The notes: generated by a model from the letters alone, not told the origin. Numbered from the stretch's first letter, positions 33,622-46,673 are shown. The stretch is DNA of 64,000 nt from Oscarella lobularis (GCF_947507565.1 NC_089191.1:1178001-1242000), one strand, 5' to 3'. Numbers and translations: made by a program.

Positions 33622-34535
33622 ACCCAGACTCCTCCCGCGCGCGCTAAAGCTTGGCTTCTCAGTCTGGGCAACTTTGTACTGCGCGGCGGTTCCTTTGTTG
33701 TAATTGGATTACACATTACGTCACTCCTTTCGCATTGGCACGCGACTTCCCGAACCCTGTTGGGAAGCAGCCGAAGACGTAATAGCCGGTAGAAATGGCT
33801 TTTATGCTCTGACGTTGTTCGTCGTTTTTAGTTTACGTTCAAACGAGAGCGATTGCTTCGTCCATCAGGCTAACGCTAACGTTGCGCTACAAGGTCGTAA
33901 TTTGATAATGAAGCTCGTCGCTGATTGTCCACTCTCTCAGCGAGGCTCGTCGCTGATTGGTTTATTGGCAACAAAGGAACCGCCGTTCGTAAGGGAGTTG
34001 CCCAGACCCTCTCTCGCCCCGGTAACGCGCGCGAGAAGGGTCTGGGTTTCCGAGGCTACCTCGGATCCCAGACTCTCCCTAGCACATCCGGGGCATGTGC
34101 TCGGGAGAGTCTGGGGGCTTCTATACATGAGTCGGTACATTTGATGCAATTAAGTGTAATTGTTGCGACGCCCCGTACTAGGCGCTTCGCCAAGAGCTTC
34201 TCCGATGCACGATTTCTGCTCCGCGAACATGGTTATCCGAAAGGTCCTCAATCTTTTCGTAAAAAAAAGGCTCATTCTAGACAAACGGCTCGCGGTCTTC
34301 GAGTACAGGCGCTGTGAGACTAAAACGTCGTCTGAGACTAGTGACGTCGTCTTAAAAGAATTACTACGTCACTAATGGGCGTCTGTGATAGGGCAACAAA
34401 ATCCATTGCTCGTGTGTTCATTGGCCAATTACGCAGACAAACGTACCGCCATTAGGCTCTAGTCCCCCCAGACTCTCTCCGCGAGCGGCGAAACCCGTAT
34501 AAGGGTTGCGCGCGCTCGCTAGGAGAGAGTCTGGG
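33622..34535. repeat. Cluster of four CCCAGACTC...GAGTCTGGG hairpin modules
   Basis: Four imperfect hairpins of 46-70 bp begin with CCCAGACYC and end with (G)AGTCTGGG or a close variant: 33622-33668, 34001-34046, 34067-34115 and 34466-34535. Loops are GC-rich and differ. CCGAGGCTA-like and ACAAAGGAACCGCC-like segments recur between them in both orientations. They look like copies of a small foldback family in the spacer upstream of the IPT/PA14 gene. Confidence 0.6.
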
Positions 34536-35464
34536 TCTCCGAGGCTATACGCCACGGTACTTAGTTTCTCGAGAAGTCGCCCAAATTGTGAGGCAGATCA
34601 GTCTGCACTCACTGGCAGAGTAACAGTTCATATTTGATCAATACATTTTTTCTCCGAGTTTTCGACTAACTTTGTCAAAGAGATTTCTATTTAACCATTT
34701 GTGGGAGGCTTCCTTGTGGCCTCAAGGTAATGCAATCGCTAGCTAATAAATACTGTAAATGACTCCGCGAATTCATTCGAGAAATTGAAGTGATGTCTCT
34801 CCCGAGTCACAAAAATATCGTCAGATCAACCCCTCTCACGGCTACACTAGTCTACTATGTGTCCTGTCAATCTTTTATGACTTGAGACAGAGTGAGTGCA
34901 TGCGTATTAATTAGACTCACGCTTTTCTGAATTTCATTTCAGAAAAAAATGAAAACGCCCGACCGTTCCGGCCGCGTGCCGTGGGCCGTTCCGGCAGCGT
35001 GCCGTGGGCCAAGTCATTCCATTTCCGGGAGCATCTAGAAATGGAATTAGACAGTGCACTAACCGCCCTCCTAATTGGCAGCGCAGTACCGAGACGCAAA
35101 GGTGCCGGAGTCAGCCGGGAAATATTGCGAGGAAAGTGCGTTTCAAAACCTGGTAAGGAAGATCAGGCGCGTTAGCCGTCCGGAATGTTTATCCTCCCCA
35201 GCATTGTTATTTTTTCCTCCGCTTTGTCTAACACCGACAGCATGGCGGCACTACTGAGTGTTGAAGAAAGGGGTAGCGAGTTCCCCCGCGGTCATTCTGA
35301 CTTAAGCGCCGCACGTTTCAATAATTTTCGTCGCAAATGTCACGCCGGGGATGTCATCTGTTTCCAAGTTTATTTTTAGAAATGTAATTTGCGGCACGTC
35401 CTTTTTAAGCCCCACGCGCTAAGGTCGTGGGATCAGTCGGGTAGCAGTCCGTCCTGGGGTTACT
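34536..35464. other. Spacer upstream of the IPT/PA14 gene
   Basis: No gene recognised. A direct repeat of about 20 bp built on GGCCG(T/C)TCCGGC(A/C)GCGTGCCGTGGGCC lies at about 34963-35010. The promoter of the downstream gene is presumably here, but no clear element is visible. Confidence 0.35.
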
Positions 35465-38400
35465 ATGCAGCGAAGAGGGATCAACGCCTTGCTACTTCTT
35501 CATGTCGTCGCGGCTGCGGCCGCTCTACGTACGTGAGACTTAAATTTCGACCTCTCTTTGCCCTGGGAACATTCTAATATGCAGTAGACATCGTTGCCTT
35601 ATTCCCCCGCGTGACTTTTTGTTTGGAAGATGAGAACCTCCTGTTTGCAACCTTAGCTGTAACGGCGTTGTTTACTGGACACTTTCGCAAATGATCTTAA
35701 GTTCCAAAATAGTACTGTTGCTGCTTGCCTTGGGCACCTGGAGCAGTACCACTAAAATGCCAGCTTTTTTCCGAAGCGAAGTCAGTCGCGAAGCGTAAAC
35801 ATTATTACCGCCGTATCCTGGTGATTCTCAGCCACCTTCGATCAGTCTATGCATGGGGTCTATGCATGGGGTCCATATGCATGGGGCTCATTAGGAAAGG
35901 CTTCTATTTATGCGTATGCTTATAGACGTCAATTCATTGTCGCCGACCCGCGGTAGCTTAGCCGGCGGAACAAAGGTGACGATCGACGGGGGTGGATTCA
36001 GCGGCGATCCGTACGACACGACGAACGTCGTATTCTTCTGCGAAGCGCCGTGCGACGTCGACTGGTTCAACAGCGGCACTAGTATGACGCGAATCGTCTG
36101 CTGGACGCGACCCTACGTCGAGGCGCGAGAAGATTCGAGTTCGTCGCGTCTGACGACGCGCGTCTACGTCGGTCCGCAGTCGCGAACTTACACGTCAACA
36201 ACCTCTAGAAGATTTCGGCACGAATGGGGCGTTACGCCGTATATAGAGACGGTTTCGCCGCATTCGGGTCCCGCCGGCTATCTCGTCGTACAGATACGGG
36301 GCAATTTCTCGCTTGGAACGATCAGTGGGTCAATTCCATTCGAATTGGGTCAATGCCGTGCGAGATCTACAAGCCGAACACGGCGTTGCCGTATCGGGAC
36401 TGGCGCCACAATATTCTTGAGTTTGCCCTCTTTGACGGATCCGTCGGATTTTTCAACATTTCCGTCGACGTCCGTGAGTACGGTCGGTCGTGGAATCACT
36501 CGAAAGCGTTGCACGTCGCTCCGTCGGGCGATCTCTACATGATCGAGATTCATCCAGGTTTGTATATCTGAATTCGAATTTGAGATTCCGGGATTGATAT
36601 TTCTCTCCTCCAGATGTGCAGAGCATTTATCCTGCTGTTGGGTCGGCTGAAGGGGGAACGGTCGTACAAATAGAGGGCAGCGGATTTGGATCCAAAATTG
36701 AAGATGTCGAAGTTGATGTCGATGGCATTCCATGCAAAGTTCTCGCCGTCAGTTACTCCACGGTGACTTGCGAGACGGTAAGACCTCCAAATGGGTCAAA
36801 CGCCATCGTGGGCGTGAATGGGACGTTCGATGGAGAATACTTTGAGGGTACATCTGTTCTCTTCCTCTAACCCACGTCGTTCACGCATGTTCGTTTAGGG
36901 TCACGAGGCGTTACAATGAAATATTGGGGTAGCATTAGCGGAGGCACCATTAATGATTTGCGCAATTCACCTTCGTATCCTCATTCTCCGGACAGATATC
37001 ACAACCTTGAAAATATTACATCTCCTGCCAATTTGTGAGTTCTTTTCATAAGCAGCCGTGAGATAAACGTTCTTTGTTTCTTAGTGGGGCCAGATATGGA
37101 ACCGAGCTTGAAACTGTCTTTACGGCTTCCTATTCGTCTTTTCACACTTTCTTTCTGGCTTCGGATGACCAGGGGGAACTGTGGCTTTCGCCCAACACAA
37201 ACGCTTCAGCAGCAATAAGGTGAATTGTATACCATGTGCTCATCTAACTGAAATCCTAAGGATTGCTTCAGTCGTTCATTCACACACTTCTGTTGACCAG
37301 TTTGATAAGTTTCCAAGCCAAATTTTCGAGCCAGTCAACATGGAAAAAGGTCAAAAATGTTATCTGAAAGCAATTGCTACAGAATACAACGGCAACGATT
37401 TTGCTCAGGTACAGAAGAATCTACCTGCACCTGCATTTCTCTCTTCCTAACTGGGACCTTTCAGGTGGCTCTTCTCGTTCACGACACTCCACACGAGTAC
37501 AAATCAGCTCAAACAAAGGATTCCATACACGAGAAGCAGCGGTTGATCGTTCGAACGGAATTTTTTCACGAAGTCCACGCAATTCACATCACGGAATACA
37601 ACGGCGGCGACGGAACGCTAACCTTGACGTGGGACGCATATCAAAGCGATCCAATAGCCCTTCCTTCCACTACTGAAGAAGGTGAGCGTCCGAAAGAAAA
37701 TGTACCACTTGCAGTCATCGCATGATTCTCATATTCTGCAGTCAGACGTGCCGTGTTGGCTTTGTTCACCGGAATGTGCAGTGACCCTGAGCGTGACGTC
37801 CAATTCGGAGACGTGAGGATTGCCTACGGATTCGAGTCGGGGTCTGGTGGCCGGACTAGCGAAGGGTCCAACCGCGCTGCTCCTCAACAGACAATAGGAG
37901 ACGCGTACTGCGGTCGAGGATCACTGTTGGTATGCAGAACCGGCACTGAAAGTTTAAGTTTAGTGTGCTTTCCTTTTTTTCAGGTAGTTTCCGGCAATGC
38001 TGCCGTCGTGGTAGACGAAGAAGGGTAAGATTCTTTTATTTAATGTTGAGCTCTCATTGATATCCTATACAAGGTACGATGTCTTCAATTATGACAGCAT
38101 CTGCATGGCTTACAAAATTCCGTCGGGAACGCATTCAACTCTTTTTTTCGACGTTCAAGACGACGTTCAAGACCTCGGGCGTTGGCTCGTTCTTCTCACT
38201 CACGATCCATCAGCTGGTCCTTATCCCGTCCTTGGGGACATAGGAGACCGTCCACTGATAGCCAATAACACGTAAGGCTTATATTTATATGCAGTAGCTG
38301 CCGCCAAAGCCGTTGGCTTTGGATGGAGTTATTCTTGCTTCAATCTGCTGGAAGCACTGCAGGGCCGCTATCCTTCCACGACGTCATTTATTGTGACTAG

Positions 38401-40730
38401 GATGGGGTTCTAATCGCCTGAGCCGGAATATCGAAACGGTCCGTTTCGTATCGACGAGTTTTCCATAAGAACGAGTGAAAGTCAACTTCAAGTACGGCGG
38501 TAGATTTCCGTGCGAGTCTTTATGCATTCGCCGTTATAGGATATCAGAGTTCGACCAGCAGCCTACCCGAATGGTTTGCTCTTGGAAGATGTCATCGTCG
38601 CAAACGAAACAAGTAACTCCACGGCGACGTACTACTTGGAGTACGTGCCAACGAACTGCTTCGACGAATTCACGCTGATCAACGCTACTGTGACGAGCGA
38701 CGTCGCCGGAATGACAGCAACTACGTCGTGATTTAGAACCGCCACCGAAGCGCTCGACGGATCGTTCCGAGTGAATCTATTTGGAAACTGGTTCTTGCCC
38801 ATAGCTCACGACGCCAACGAAGCCGAGGTAGATACGACGTCTGTATATTATCATTGGGGCATTTGCGATATGTTTTCTTTAGATGCTTGCGGCCTTCAAA
38901 GTGTCTTCTGTCGGGGAAATAACCATTCAAGCTTCCATGGTAGATGGAAACGATCACAGAGGATGCCAAGGACGACAGTGGGACGTTACGTTCAATGATA
39001 TCTGGTTGGCGATCAGGTTCCCCTAGAAGTGAACGGCTCCCAACTGACAGGAACTGACGTCACGGTGGGCGTGGAAGAGGTTTGCTTTAGCTTAGATTAC
39101 TTCTCATTTGCGTTGATCGATAACACTAGGTCGTTGTTGCTGGTGGTTCTTCAACCCCATACCGGGCCACATGTAGCACACGGTTGAGAAAACCCCGCAG
39201 GTAGACTAAAGCAGATTGCGGAAGCGTTTCTTCGCTAATTAAGCGTCTCTGGCTTAGGTGCGCGTATCTGTCAAAGGAATTCGCGCGAGCTGCCAAGGAT
39301 CAGGCGAGCAGTACTCAAAGTATCACGGAACGAGATACTCTCCCGAAACCAGCTGCACGTTTATCTACTCAAACGACGCTCAGCCAGTCGTTAAGACGTT
39401 CAATCCCAGCGTGGGTCAAACAGGCACCATCTTGACCTGGCATGGGTCAGCATTTTCTCCTGACCTCAAAGCTTATGAAATCGAAGTTGGCGAATTGCCT
39501 TGCAACGTTTTTCTGCAAATGAAACTACGGTTAAGTGCCAGATTGGCGACTTTGTTTCGGGGCTGCACCCCGTCTCGTTTCGCATTCTGACCTTGGGCAC
39601 GGCCGACACGACAGGACTATTTTTGAACTATACCATCAACATCGAGGCAGTGAGTCCAAGTTCCGGTAGTTTGGGCGGCGGCGTTGAAATCGTTATAAAC
39701 GGAACCGGTTTCGCTGACTGCGGCGACGCCAACGACACGACGACTATGCGCGTCTACGTGGGCGGAAAAGAATGCGAAGTCGTAGAATGTTCGTTCGCTG
39801 TCATCCGGTGCATTGTTCCGGCGTTGAATAGCAGTGGTGCTGGAACGGTCGTCGTTGAAGTGGAAGGCGGTGGACGCGCCGAGTTTTTCAGCTTTACCTA
39901 TTCGGACGCTTTGACTCCGCAGTTGCACAGTATCGAGCCGGAAAGTGGAAGCGCTGGTGGAGGTACACGCGTTGTGTTGAACGGAACCGGCTTTCCGTCG
40001 GATACATCTCAGATAAAAGTCAAAGTAGGAGAAATCTGTCGTATAAAATTCTCTGTTGCATGAGACCGTTTCATTAGATCGGTTCGTCGTTTTGCAACGT
40101 TCTCGTCGCCTCAGCCGACTCAATCGAGTGCACCACGAATCCTCATAGCGATGGCAGTGCAAGAGTCTCCGTATTTGTGACGGGACAGGGCGACGCTGTC
40201 GGAGACTTTGACTATCAGTACGAACTTTTTGTCAATGGCATGACGCATCCCTTTGGGTAAGCAAAGTGACTCTTCAGAAAAACGTTTGTTTATCCAAACT
40301 GAATCCATCATTGATTGCTAGGTCAATTTTCGGTGGTCAGAGACTGAGGATATCCGGTGGTGGCTTTGCAACAAGAAATAAATCTGCTCAAGTCCTCCTA
40401 GGAGACCATCCCTGCGATATTGAAAGCACTACGCCTTCACTGATTCAGTGCGTAACTGGATCATCATCCAGGACCCATCGTGTAGACAATTGGGGGTATA
40501 TTAAACGCTGATGTTTATAAGATTAGAGATATGATTGACTTCACTTGCCTAGGAGGCATCCGGAGTATGGACTTGGGTACCAATGACAACCCAGTCATTT
40601 AGTGGTGCACGTTGGCGACTCGGTGAAGTGGACGTGGACGGGAAGTGCTTTTTCCACTCTGCGAAGTGTCGTTCAAGTATGGTTGCCGCTTCTTTTCTGT
40701 TGGCTTAATCCCTTTATCGGTCACAAGGAG

Positions 40731-42437
40731 ATTGTTCATCGCATGGTTGTTTATCGATGCGACAGTGCTGCCGAGTATATTAATGTCGACCAGGACGGCC
40801 TATTTCACACGCTGAATAGCAACGTTCGACGCTGTTGGGGCTTCAGTCCTTTGGGAGCGTGGGCGATTGGCGGTCAGGTGTAGTCTCTCTGTTCTTAATT
40901 ATAATTGATCTTTTATAGATAATGGATATATTTTGTAGGGAGTGAATTTTCCAGACGATGTCGGCATTTCATTTAGTGGAAACGGAAGTGTTCAATATGC
41001 TCTGCTAGAAATCCATTACAATAACGTCGAAGGACGATCAGGTATTTAATTGTTTCGGTACTAACTTTGTTTCTTCCTAATTTGTTTTATTTCTGTCAGA
41101 TTACGTAGACTCGTCCGGATTTCTTTTATAGGACTACGCCGCCTAAACACAATGCAACGATTCTCGAAATTGGTCAAGACTATGAAGCGACGGGATTTTT
41201 TCTTCCACCGGGATTGACAAGAGCTACAGTGACGTCCTATTGCTCGCAAGAGTGCAACAAAGTGGTATGCAGCAGAGAACCACATTTCCTGTAAGCGTCT
41301 TCTTTTTTCTCTATACGCGTTTATATAGGGCGTTCCTTCAGAAGGCTCCAAAGTGGTCGCCACTCTCTTGCACTCTCATTTAGCTGGTGTTGCAATTAGG
41401 GTCAAGCAGTTTCGCAATGGGACGTTCTTGAGCTACGTCGCTCGGAACGAGTATTACGATTTTAATTTTCAGGTAATTTGCAACGGTGCAATATGTTCTT
41501 GTACGTATATCGCAATCGCGACGTACGTCTTAGGACTTTACGTTTCCTCTTACAAACGTCACAATTCGGCCGGTGAGTGTTGCTTCCTTATTCAAGGAGT
41601 ATATTACTGACGTCACTAAAATAATTTTTATAAATAATAATATATTATATTATATATTATAAATTATTATTATTATATTATATAATTATTATAAATATAT
41701 TATAAATAATAGGGCGACGCACTTCAGACCGAATGCGATTACAGTACCGTCGGAAGAACAGGGCTGACAAGGGTATAAACAAACTTACGTATAGGCAGGT
41801 GGTTTCAGGCACATGCAAACTTCTGCATACGTCTAGGGCGGCCTTAGTACATCAAGTGAAATGTGTCTTGCTTACATGATCGTTTATCCGTCGACAAACG
41901 CTCAATCATGTTTGAGTCAATCTTCAAGGAATGCTTTATCTCGTCTAGCCAAGGAAGCAGACGCGTATTATTAACCAAATGGTACTTGAGAGCTATTGCC
42001 TGAGAATTTTTCTTAGACAAGGTTGGGGCACTTATTACGGCGATGGTACATCGTCTCTTCGACAATCAATATCGTCTTTTAATTTCTCCAAACCCGGTGC
42101 CGACGTCGCCTATCTTGACTATCTCTTCATTGGCAGCAAGAAGTCGAGTGCAAAAGCGTCGGAGGCGAGAGATTAATCGTGAGATGAATTTAGAGTTTAG
42201 AGTTGCTCGAGATATCGTTTTCTCTAGGACGATGCGGTTGCCAACGTGTCGACGGCGTTGGTGGAGCCCCCAACCGTTCAACCGGAATGCACAAATAGTC
42301 TCGATCAACCGCCCACTGTCGTTCAATTGCCTCCTACTACCACTACTGCGACTGATTCTGGCACAAGCGCCGCTGGAATTCTCGTCTGTTCAACGGCAAG
42401 TTCACTTCTGCTTGTCGTTTTCGCGTTGGCTCTCTAG
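40731..42437 (+). other. Copper type II ascorbate-dependent monooxygenase segment (MOXD/DBH/PHM family) and GPI tail
   Basis: Short exons give, in order, EIVHRMVVYRC, LGAWAIGG, YALLEIHYNN, ILEIGQDYEATGFFLPPGLT, TLLHSHLAGVAIRVKQF, TECDYSTVG and GGLSTSSEMCLAYMIVYP. These follow the order of human MOXD1-like proteins: the HH-x(3)-Y region, the LLEVHY strand, the copper-ligand HxH of LLHAHLAG, and the GLSTRSEMCL end. The first site reads VHRM where family members have two adjacent His, so one ligand may be lost. The enzyme family hydroxylates small amines or peptides with ascorbate. The segment lacks its own signal peptide and appears to belong to the IPT/PA14 gene, but a separate gene is possible. 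Confidence 0.6.
41618..41713. repeat. AT-only low-complexity tract in an intron
   Basis: Nearly 90 bp of A and T, with repeated TTATAAATAATA and TATATTATA palindromes, sit in the intron before the exon that starts with GGCGACGCAC. Confidence 0.7.
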
Positions 42438-44825
42438 GCTTCTTGGTCAACCGTTTTTCGTGTGAAACTATGAATTGAATGTCGTTCACTTATCTTTCTG
42501 TCTCTGCTGTACTAGCTTTTAGCGGAACGCGTGCAGTAACTGCTGAAGGCACTCCTGGAGATGCAGATCGTGTGCACATGTGGCAGGGCTTCCGTCGTAA
42601 GAGCTGCACTTACCCGTACAGTATCTTGATTCTATAGCTGAGAAATCTTCTATCTTTCGAATTCATTGAGAGCGAATGCAGCGCATTGGGAAACTAAGCA
42701 GTCGATGTCCTTGGGAATTAATAATGCAAGGGTGCGTCGTATACCGTATGCTGCACATCGAATACAATCAAGTTCGATGAAAATGAAGTAGTGCTGCCGA
42801 TCGAAGAAATAAAAATTATATGAGGAAATTAGAGCCATAAGAATGCGCCAGTTAGTGGACGACCAGCGGATTCCTCTATCTACAGCATGTGGTGGTTTGG
42901 GACTCATTTATGGAGCAAATACTGTGAGCTGTGCATAAAAATCTAGTGGGCAAGACTTCTCCAATATGGCGCGGCCGGGATTATGAACCAATTTAAACCT
43001 ATAGTGAAGTAAAATTAGGTCACAGCGGGCACCAAATGAAACCCTACGCAGTGACAGTCAAGAATGACGCGTCAAACTCTTCAAATCAGGAAGGTGCGGG
43101 AGTGACGGCACAAACTTTATGGATCTAACGTTCGGAGACGACGCCCGTATACCTGTGCATGACGCCCGTATTTACTGCGCAATCCTGTAGATCCTCGCGC
43201 GAGCACTACGACGCCGTCGACCGATTCTGTGAACAGATGATCGTTGGAGCGTCTTGTGAATGAGAACGGTCGGATCAGTGGCCGTCTTGGCTAGGAAATC
43301 ATCGTCTTATAGGCGGATCCAGACAGGACGCCGATTAATTGCGGACTGTTCGATAAGGTAGGACCTACAATGCATACAACACGTTGTATACCTACGCCTT
43401 GTTCACTTCAACCGGTAAAAAGGCAGTTTTCTCAAGCGATGTGGGCCCCGTCATAGTCTTCAGTGGTAGACATACTAGACATAATATAGACCGCGCGCGT
43501 GAATTAGGCACACTCGTTCTTCAATAAACGACAAGGAAAAAAGTAAATCGTGATTACATAGAAGGATTATAGTCAAACACGGTTTCCTCGTGCGCTGCTT
43601 ATTCAAATTAATTAAGTGCTTTTTAGCCAGCTGTACGAAAATACTATAGCATCAAAGACGGACGTTGCGTATTAAGGCGATGTCTGCTAAAATTCGGTCC
43701 ATTATTGCATGGCCCGCTGACTGATTTGTCATGTCTCCTCGAAATCAGACAGCATAGTTGCCAACATAGAGACATCGGTATGTGTCTACGTTTGTCGGTA
43801 GTGTGCGTTCCCATTTTAAGGACGGCATGACCTACCGTTATACGGCTTGCATGTGTGTTTCTGATAATGGTACTTGTAACGATGGAGCTTAGTTTTTGCT
43901 CGTGTAGGACGTTGCAGTTCAAGAAAATCAAACTGCCATCTGGTCGTTTAAACCTTTACCAAATTCCTCAGCTCTACCGTCTGGAATCTCAAATCTTCGT
44001 CTCGAAGACACGCTAAAGGTTCCACATGTTATTCCTTTGCTATTGCCTACATGAAGATTCCCTTACGTTACGGTTAGTTGACGTTTCCGTCTGGAATATA
44101 TAACTTTTCTTTGAGTGGAACGGCGTCCGAACGTCACTGCTATTCGGGTGCCGGTGGAGGTCTGCTACGTCCTGAAGTCGTTGCGCTGAATGAGATTCCG
44201 ATTTATTAGCGCGAGTGAGACCATTTCGTGTCCCGAGGGAACCGTATTTACTCGGATACTTTTCGCTTCGTTTGGAACAAAGATCGTGCGGAGCGTAAGA
44301 GTCGGCTGCTGAGCTCTCGTGATAATGTCATCTTATGCAGTCTTTGTAGCTGGACTCGGGGACAATGTCATGCTGGCTCAGCCTCTTCCTGTGTTTAGGA
44401 GTTGAAGCCTCGCAGTAGTACATATACGTCAACAAATATGAATGGGATGTGCGGCAATCCAACGAATATTGAGACATAGGCAGAGGCAGTTGTTACATAT
44501 ACTACCGCTAGCTAAAGTGCAAACACCCCCTGAGAACCCCCCCCCCCCCCCCAAAGCACATTGCGTACTATGTTTCATGTCAACAAAGTCGATCGTAGGC
44601 GCACTGAACGCCCTACGCGGTCACGGGCACGCCATCCATGAGGCGGTTGCACTGTAGAGAACAGTGTTTGACCACGTCGCTATCTCTAACTGAAAACCGC
44701 AGTTAGTCACGGCAGTAGCAACAACTGCAACGCGACAGTTTTTTTGGTTTCCAACATCAATTTCGGTTAGAGCTGTAGCAACATTCGGTACGACCGTAGA
44801 AGGGAAGCAAGTCGAGAATTTCACA
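42438..44825. other. Gene-poor spacer with a poly-C tract
   Basis: No gene is recognised. A run of 16 C lies at about 44537-44552. Short ORFs have no recognisable domains. Confidence 0.4.
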
Positions 44826-45197
44826 TCAAAAGTTTTTGGCCAACAAGTACGGAGGCCAGATCTGCAAAATCCAAAAACCGAACTTCCAACTTCGCCTTAG
44901 AGTAAAAAGAAAGCGTTTGCTAGGTTTTTCCCGGCGAATACTCATTAGATGTTTCTTTCTTACAGGTCTTCGACACGGGCGGTGTGCTGGAGTCTGGTCC
45001 CAAAGCGTAGCCTTAGTTTGATCAAACGAAGGCAGTATATAGGAAAAGGAGAGACTATATGTATTTATAGCTGTACTTTTGTTTGATGCTTTAAAGCCTT
45101 GCAGAGTCACGAAGTTGCGCTCGTCGTTGTCTTTCGCGTTGGCAATGCAGAAAAACACAGAAGCGGCGAAAAAGCAGAGTACAAGACGACGACTCAT
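44826..45197 (-). CDS. Possible secreted small protein
   Basis: An ATG at 45197 opens a good signal-peptide-like sequence (LVLCFFAASVFFCIANA) followed by an acidic, then basic, stretch in a frame ending at 44826. Splice-like sites inside (for example near 44965) mean the later part may not be coding. No homologous family is recognised. The support is only the signal peptide. Confidence 0.25.
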   Translation of the reverse strand: MSRRLVLCFFAASVFFCIANAKDNDERNFVTLQGFKASNKSTAINTYSLSFSYILPSFDQTKATLWDQTPAHRPCRRPVRKKHLMSIRREKPSKRFLFTLRRSWKFGFWILQIWPPYLLAKNF

Positions 45198-45269
45198 AAC
45201 GAAAGTGCTGGACGAACGCAGGTAAACTCGACTGAGACAAAGGAGACTATAGCATCCTGTTTGAAGCAT

Positions 45270-46110
45270 TATATGATACGCTTCCTAGATATAGACCCTC
45301 CCCTCCTCCCCCGCAAAGCTAAATGAGTATAAGACTACCCCAATCCTTCTAACTGTGGAAGCGATTCGCCTAAAAATTAAGTCTATAGCCCACTTTGTCT
45401 CTAGCGTCGACGTCCTCTATTCAACACACATGAATGTTATTAGACCCACAGGCTGTTATAGCCCAATATGCTGCCCAATTACTCAATTAGAGTGAGGTAA
45501 AGAACAGCTGAAAAACTGGAAAGCGTATAGGAAGAGGGACATCTACCAGCAGTATTACCGACAACATGCAGCGAAAGCGTGAAGCCCAACGCAACGAACT
45601 GTTTGAGTAGTCGAAAATAGAAAGGAGAATCGATTTGGCCGTTCAACTGAGTCCCCGCCGCAGCACCAGACAATCAATTAGCCTGGAGGAAGAGACGGAT
45701 ACGGAAAGGAAGTGAAATAGACAGTTTAGAATACACTTTCACTAGGCGACGCGTTCTCTTTACCCGTCCCGGTGTCTGATTGACGCCAGCGACCGTGCTA
45801 GACAATTAGGAAGTCACGCTAGGTAAAGGAGAAAGGAGATGATGCTATTGCATTTATTTTCATTTTATAAGATCAGTAGCCACATCCCGGTCGTCGGCAT
45901 TGCGGAATGACGAGCGTTCACCGCCGCCGTTGTCGTAGGTTGGCGATCGTTAAGGGTTATTTTGGTAACAGATATGCAAGTCAGCTGAGTGATGTGCATT
46001 TCTGCATGAAAAGAGGCCCTCTTTGTGGGCATAGGTGCAGATGGAGAAGATGAATAAAAATATAAACAGTCTGGAAAAATTTGGATAAGCCGTTAGTTGG
46101 TAATTCTTCG
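45270..46110. other. No gene recognised
   Basis: Spacer between the possible secreted ORF and the 3' end of the hydrolase. Nothing supported. Confidence 0.4.
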
Positions 46111-46630
46111 TTACTTTCCTCCATCAGATTCTTTGACATGCGCTTCAAAAAAGCCTACCACCTTCCCATTAAAATCATCGCAGACATCAAGATGAATTTG
46201 ATGGCGGCCTCCCACAAATTCGTGATACACAGTCGGGCCGCGATCATTCGCCTTGATAATTTCCACGTGGTGAACGGAAATCAGCGGATCGCGGCTCCCG
46301 TGCAGTAGAAGCGTCGGGCACTCCACCCTTGCCAAATTTCCCTGGTAAATGTCCTTGCCCCGTTCGTCAGCCAATCGCGTCACCCCGCGAACCCAAGCTG
46401 ACCACAATCTCTGCAATACGTCTAAAGGGTAGTAGGTGGTGACTCGATTCAGGAACTCTCGATTCCACGATGATAAGCTCTCGATTGCTACGAATTTATC
46501 AATGGTTTGTCGTTCCAAGTAAGCCATGACTCCCCAAATCATCAGGGCTTGAACGGCGTCAGGTCTCAATGCGGCCAAAATTAATGCGACTGTACCGCCA
46601 TAGCACCACCATGGATAAAGAACATTATAT
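46111..46630 (-). CDS. BPHL-like alpha/beta hydrolase, C-terminal half
   Basis: The frame carries the second half of a valacyclovir-hydrolase (BPHL)-type serine hydrolase: a nucleophile-elbow region WCYGGTVALILAALRP, then a cap, the acid site LLLHGSRDPL and the catalytic-His segment GGRHQIHLD near the C-terminus. The family elbow is GWSDGG with a Ser nucleophile; here the aligned position is Cys. The N-terminal half lies 10.9 kb away on the same strand (57523-57718) and ends exactly before the elbow, so the two may be exons of one gene. However, I find no AG acceptor next to this half; the first AG upstream falls in a small hairpin at 46674-46729. The gene may therefore be broken. Confidence 0.6.
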
Positions 46631-46673
46631 CCCGATGCGGGGGAGGATCAGAGGCGCCGACAGGGCGGTATAT

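Larger units (their letters stand above)
35465..42437 (+). pseudogene. Decaying IPT/TIG - PA14 - plastocyanin-like - copper monooxygenase extracellular gene (fibrocystin-L-like)
   Basis: Exon 1 (35465-35526) encodes a signal peptide (INALLLLHVVAAAAAL). Later exons encode IPT/TIG domains (VNSLSPTRGSLAGGTKVTI; VQSIYPAVGSAEGGTVVQI; IEAVSPSSGSLGGGVEIVI; LHSIEPESGSAGGGTRVVL), a PA14 domain (YWGSISGGTINDLRNSPSYP to LTLTWDAY, 36899-37681), a plastocyanin-like strand (HVGDSVKWTWTGSAF), a copper type II monooxygenase domain and a Ser/Thr-rich linker with a hydrophobic GPI-type C-terminus (LVCSTASSLLLVVFALAL). Exons 2-10 join in phase with 40-60 bp introns, but conserved frames break near 36300, 38990, 39505 and 41130, and in-frame stops sit near 38412, 38731 and 40587. 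Several breaks look like loss of one T from a T run. Neighbouring genes parse without any defect, so I favour a recent pseudogene over poor assembly. IPT+PA14 resembles PKHD1L1-type receptors. Confidence 0.65.

Noticed and set aside
35465..42437. Calling the IPT/monooxygenase gene intact with sequencing errors
   Set aside because: Neighbouring multi-exon genes parse without any indel, and both nonsense and frameshift changes occur here; read inspection is still needed.
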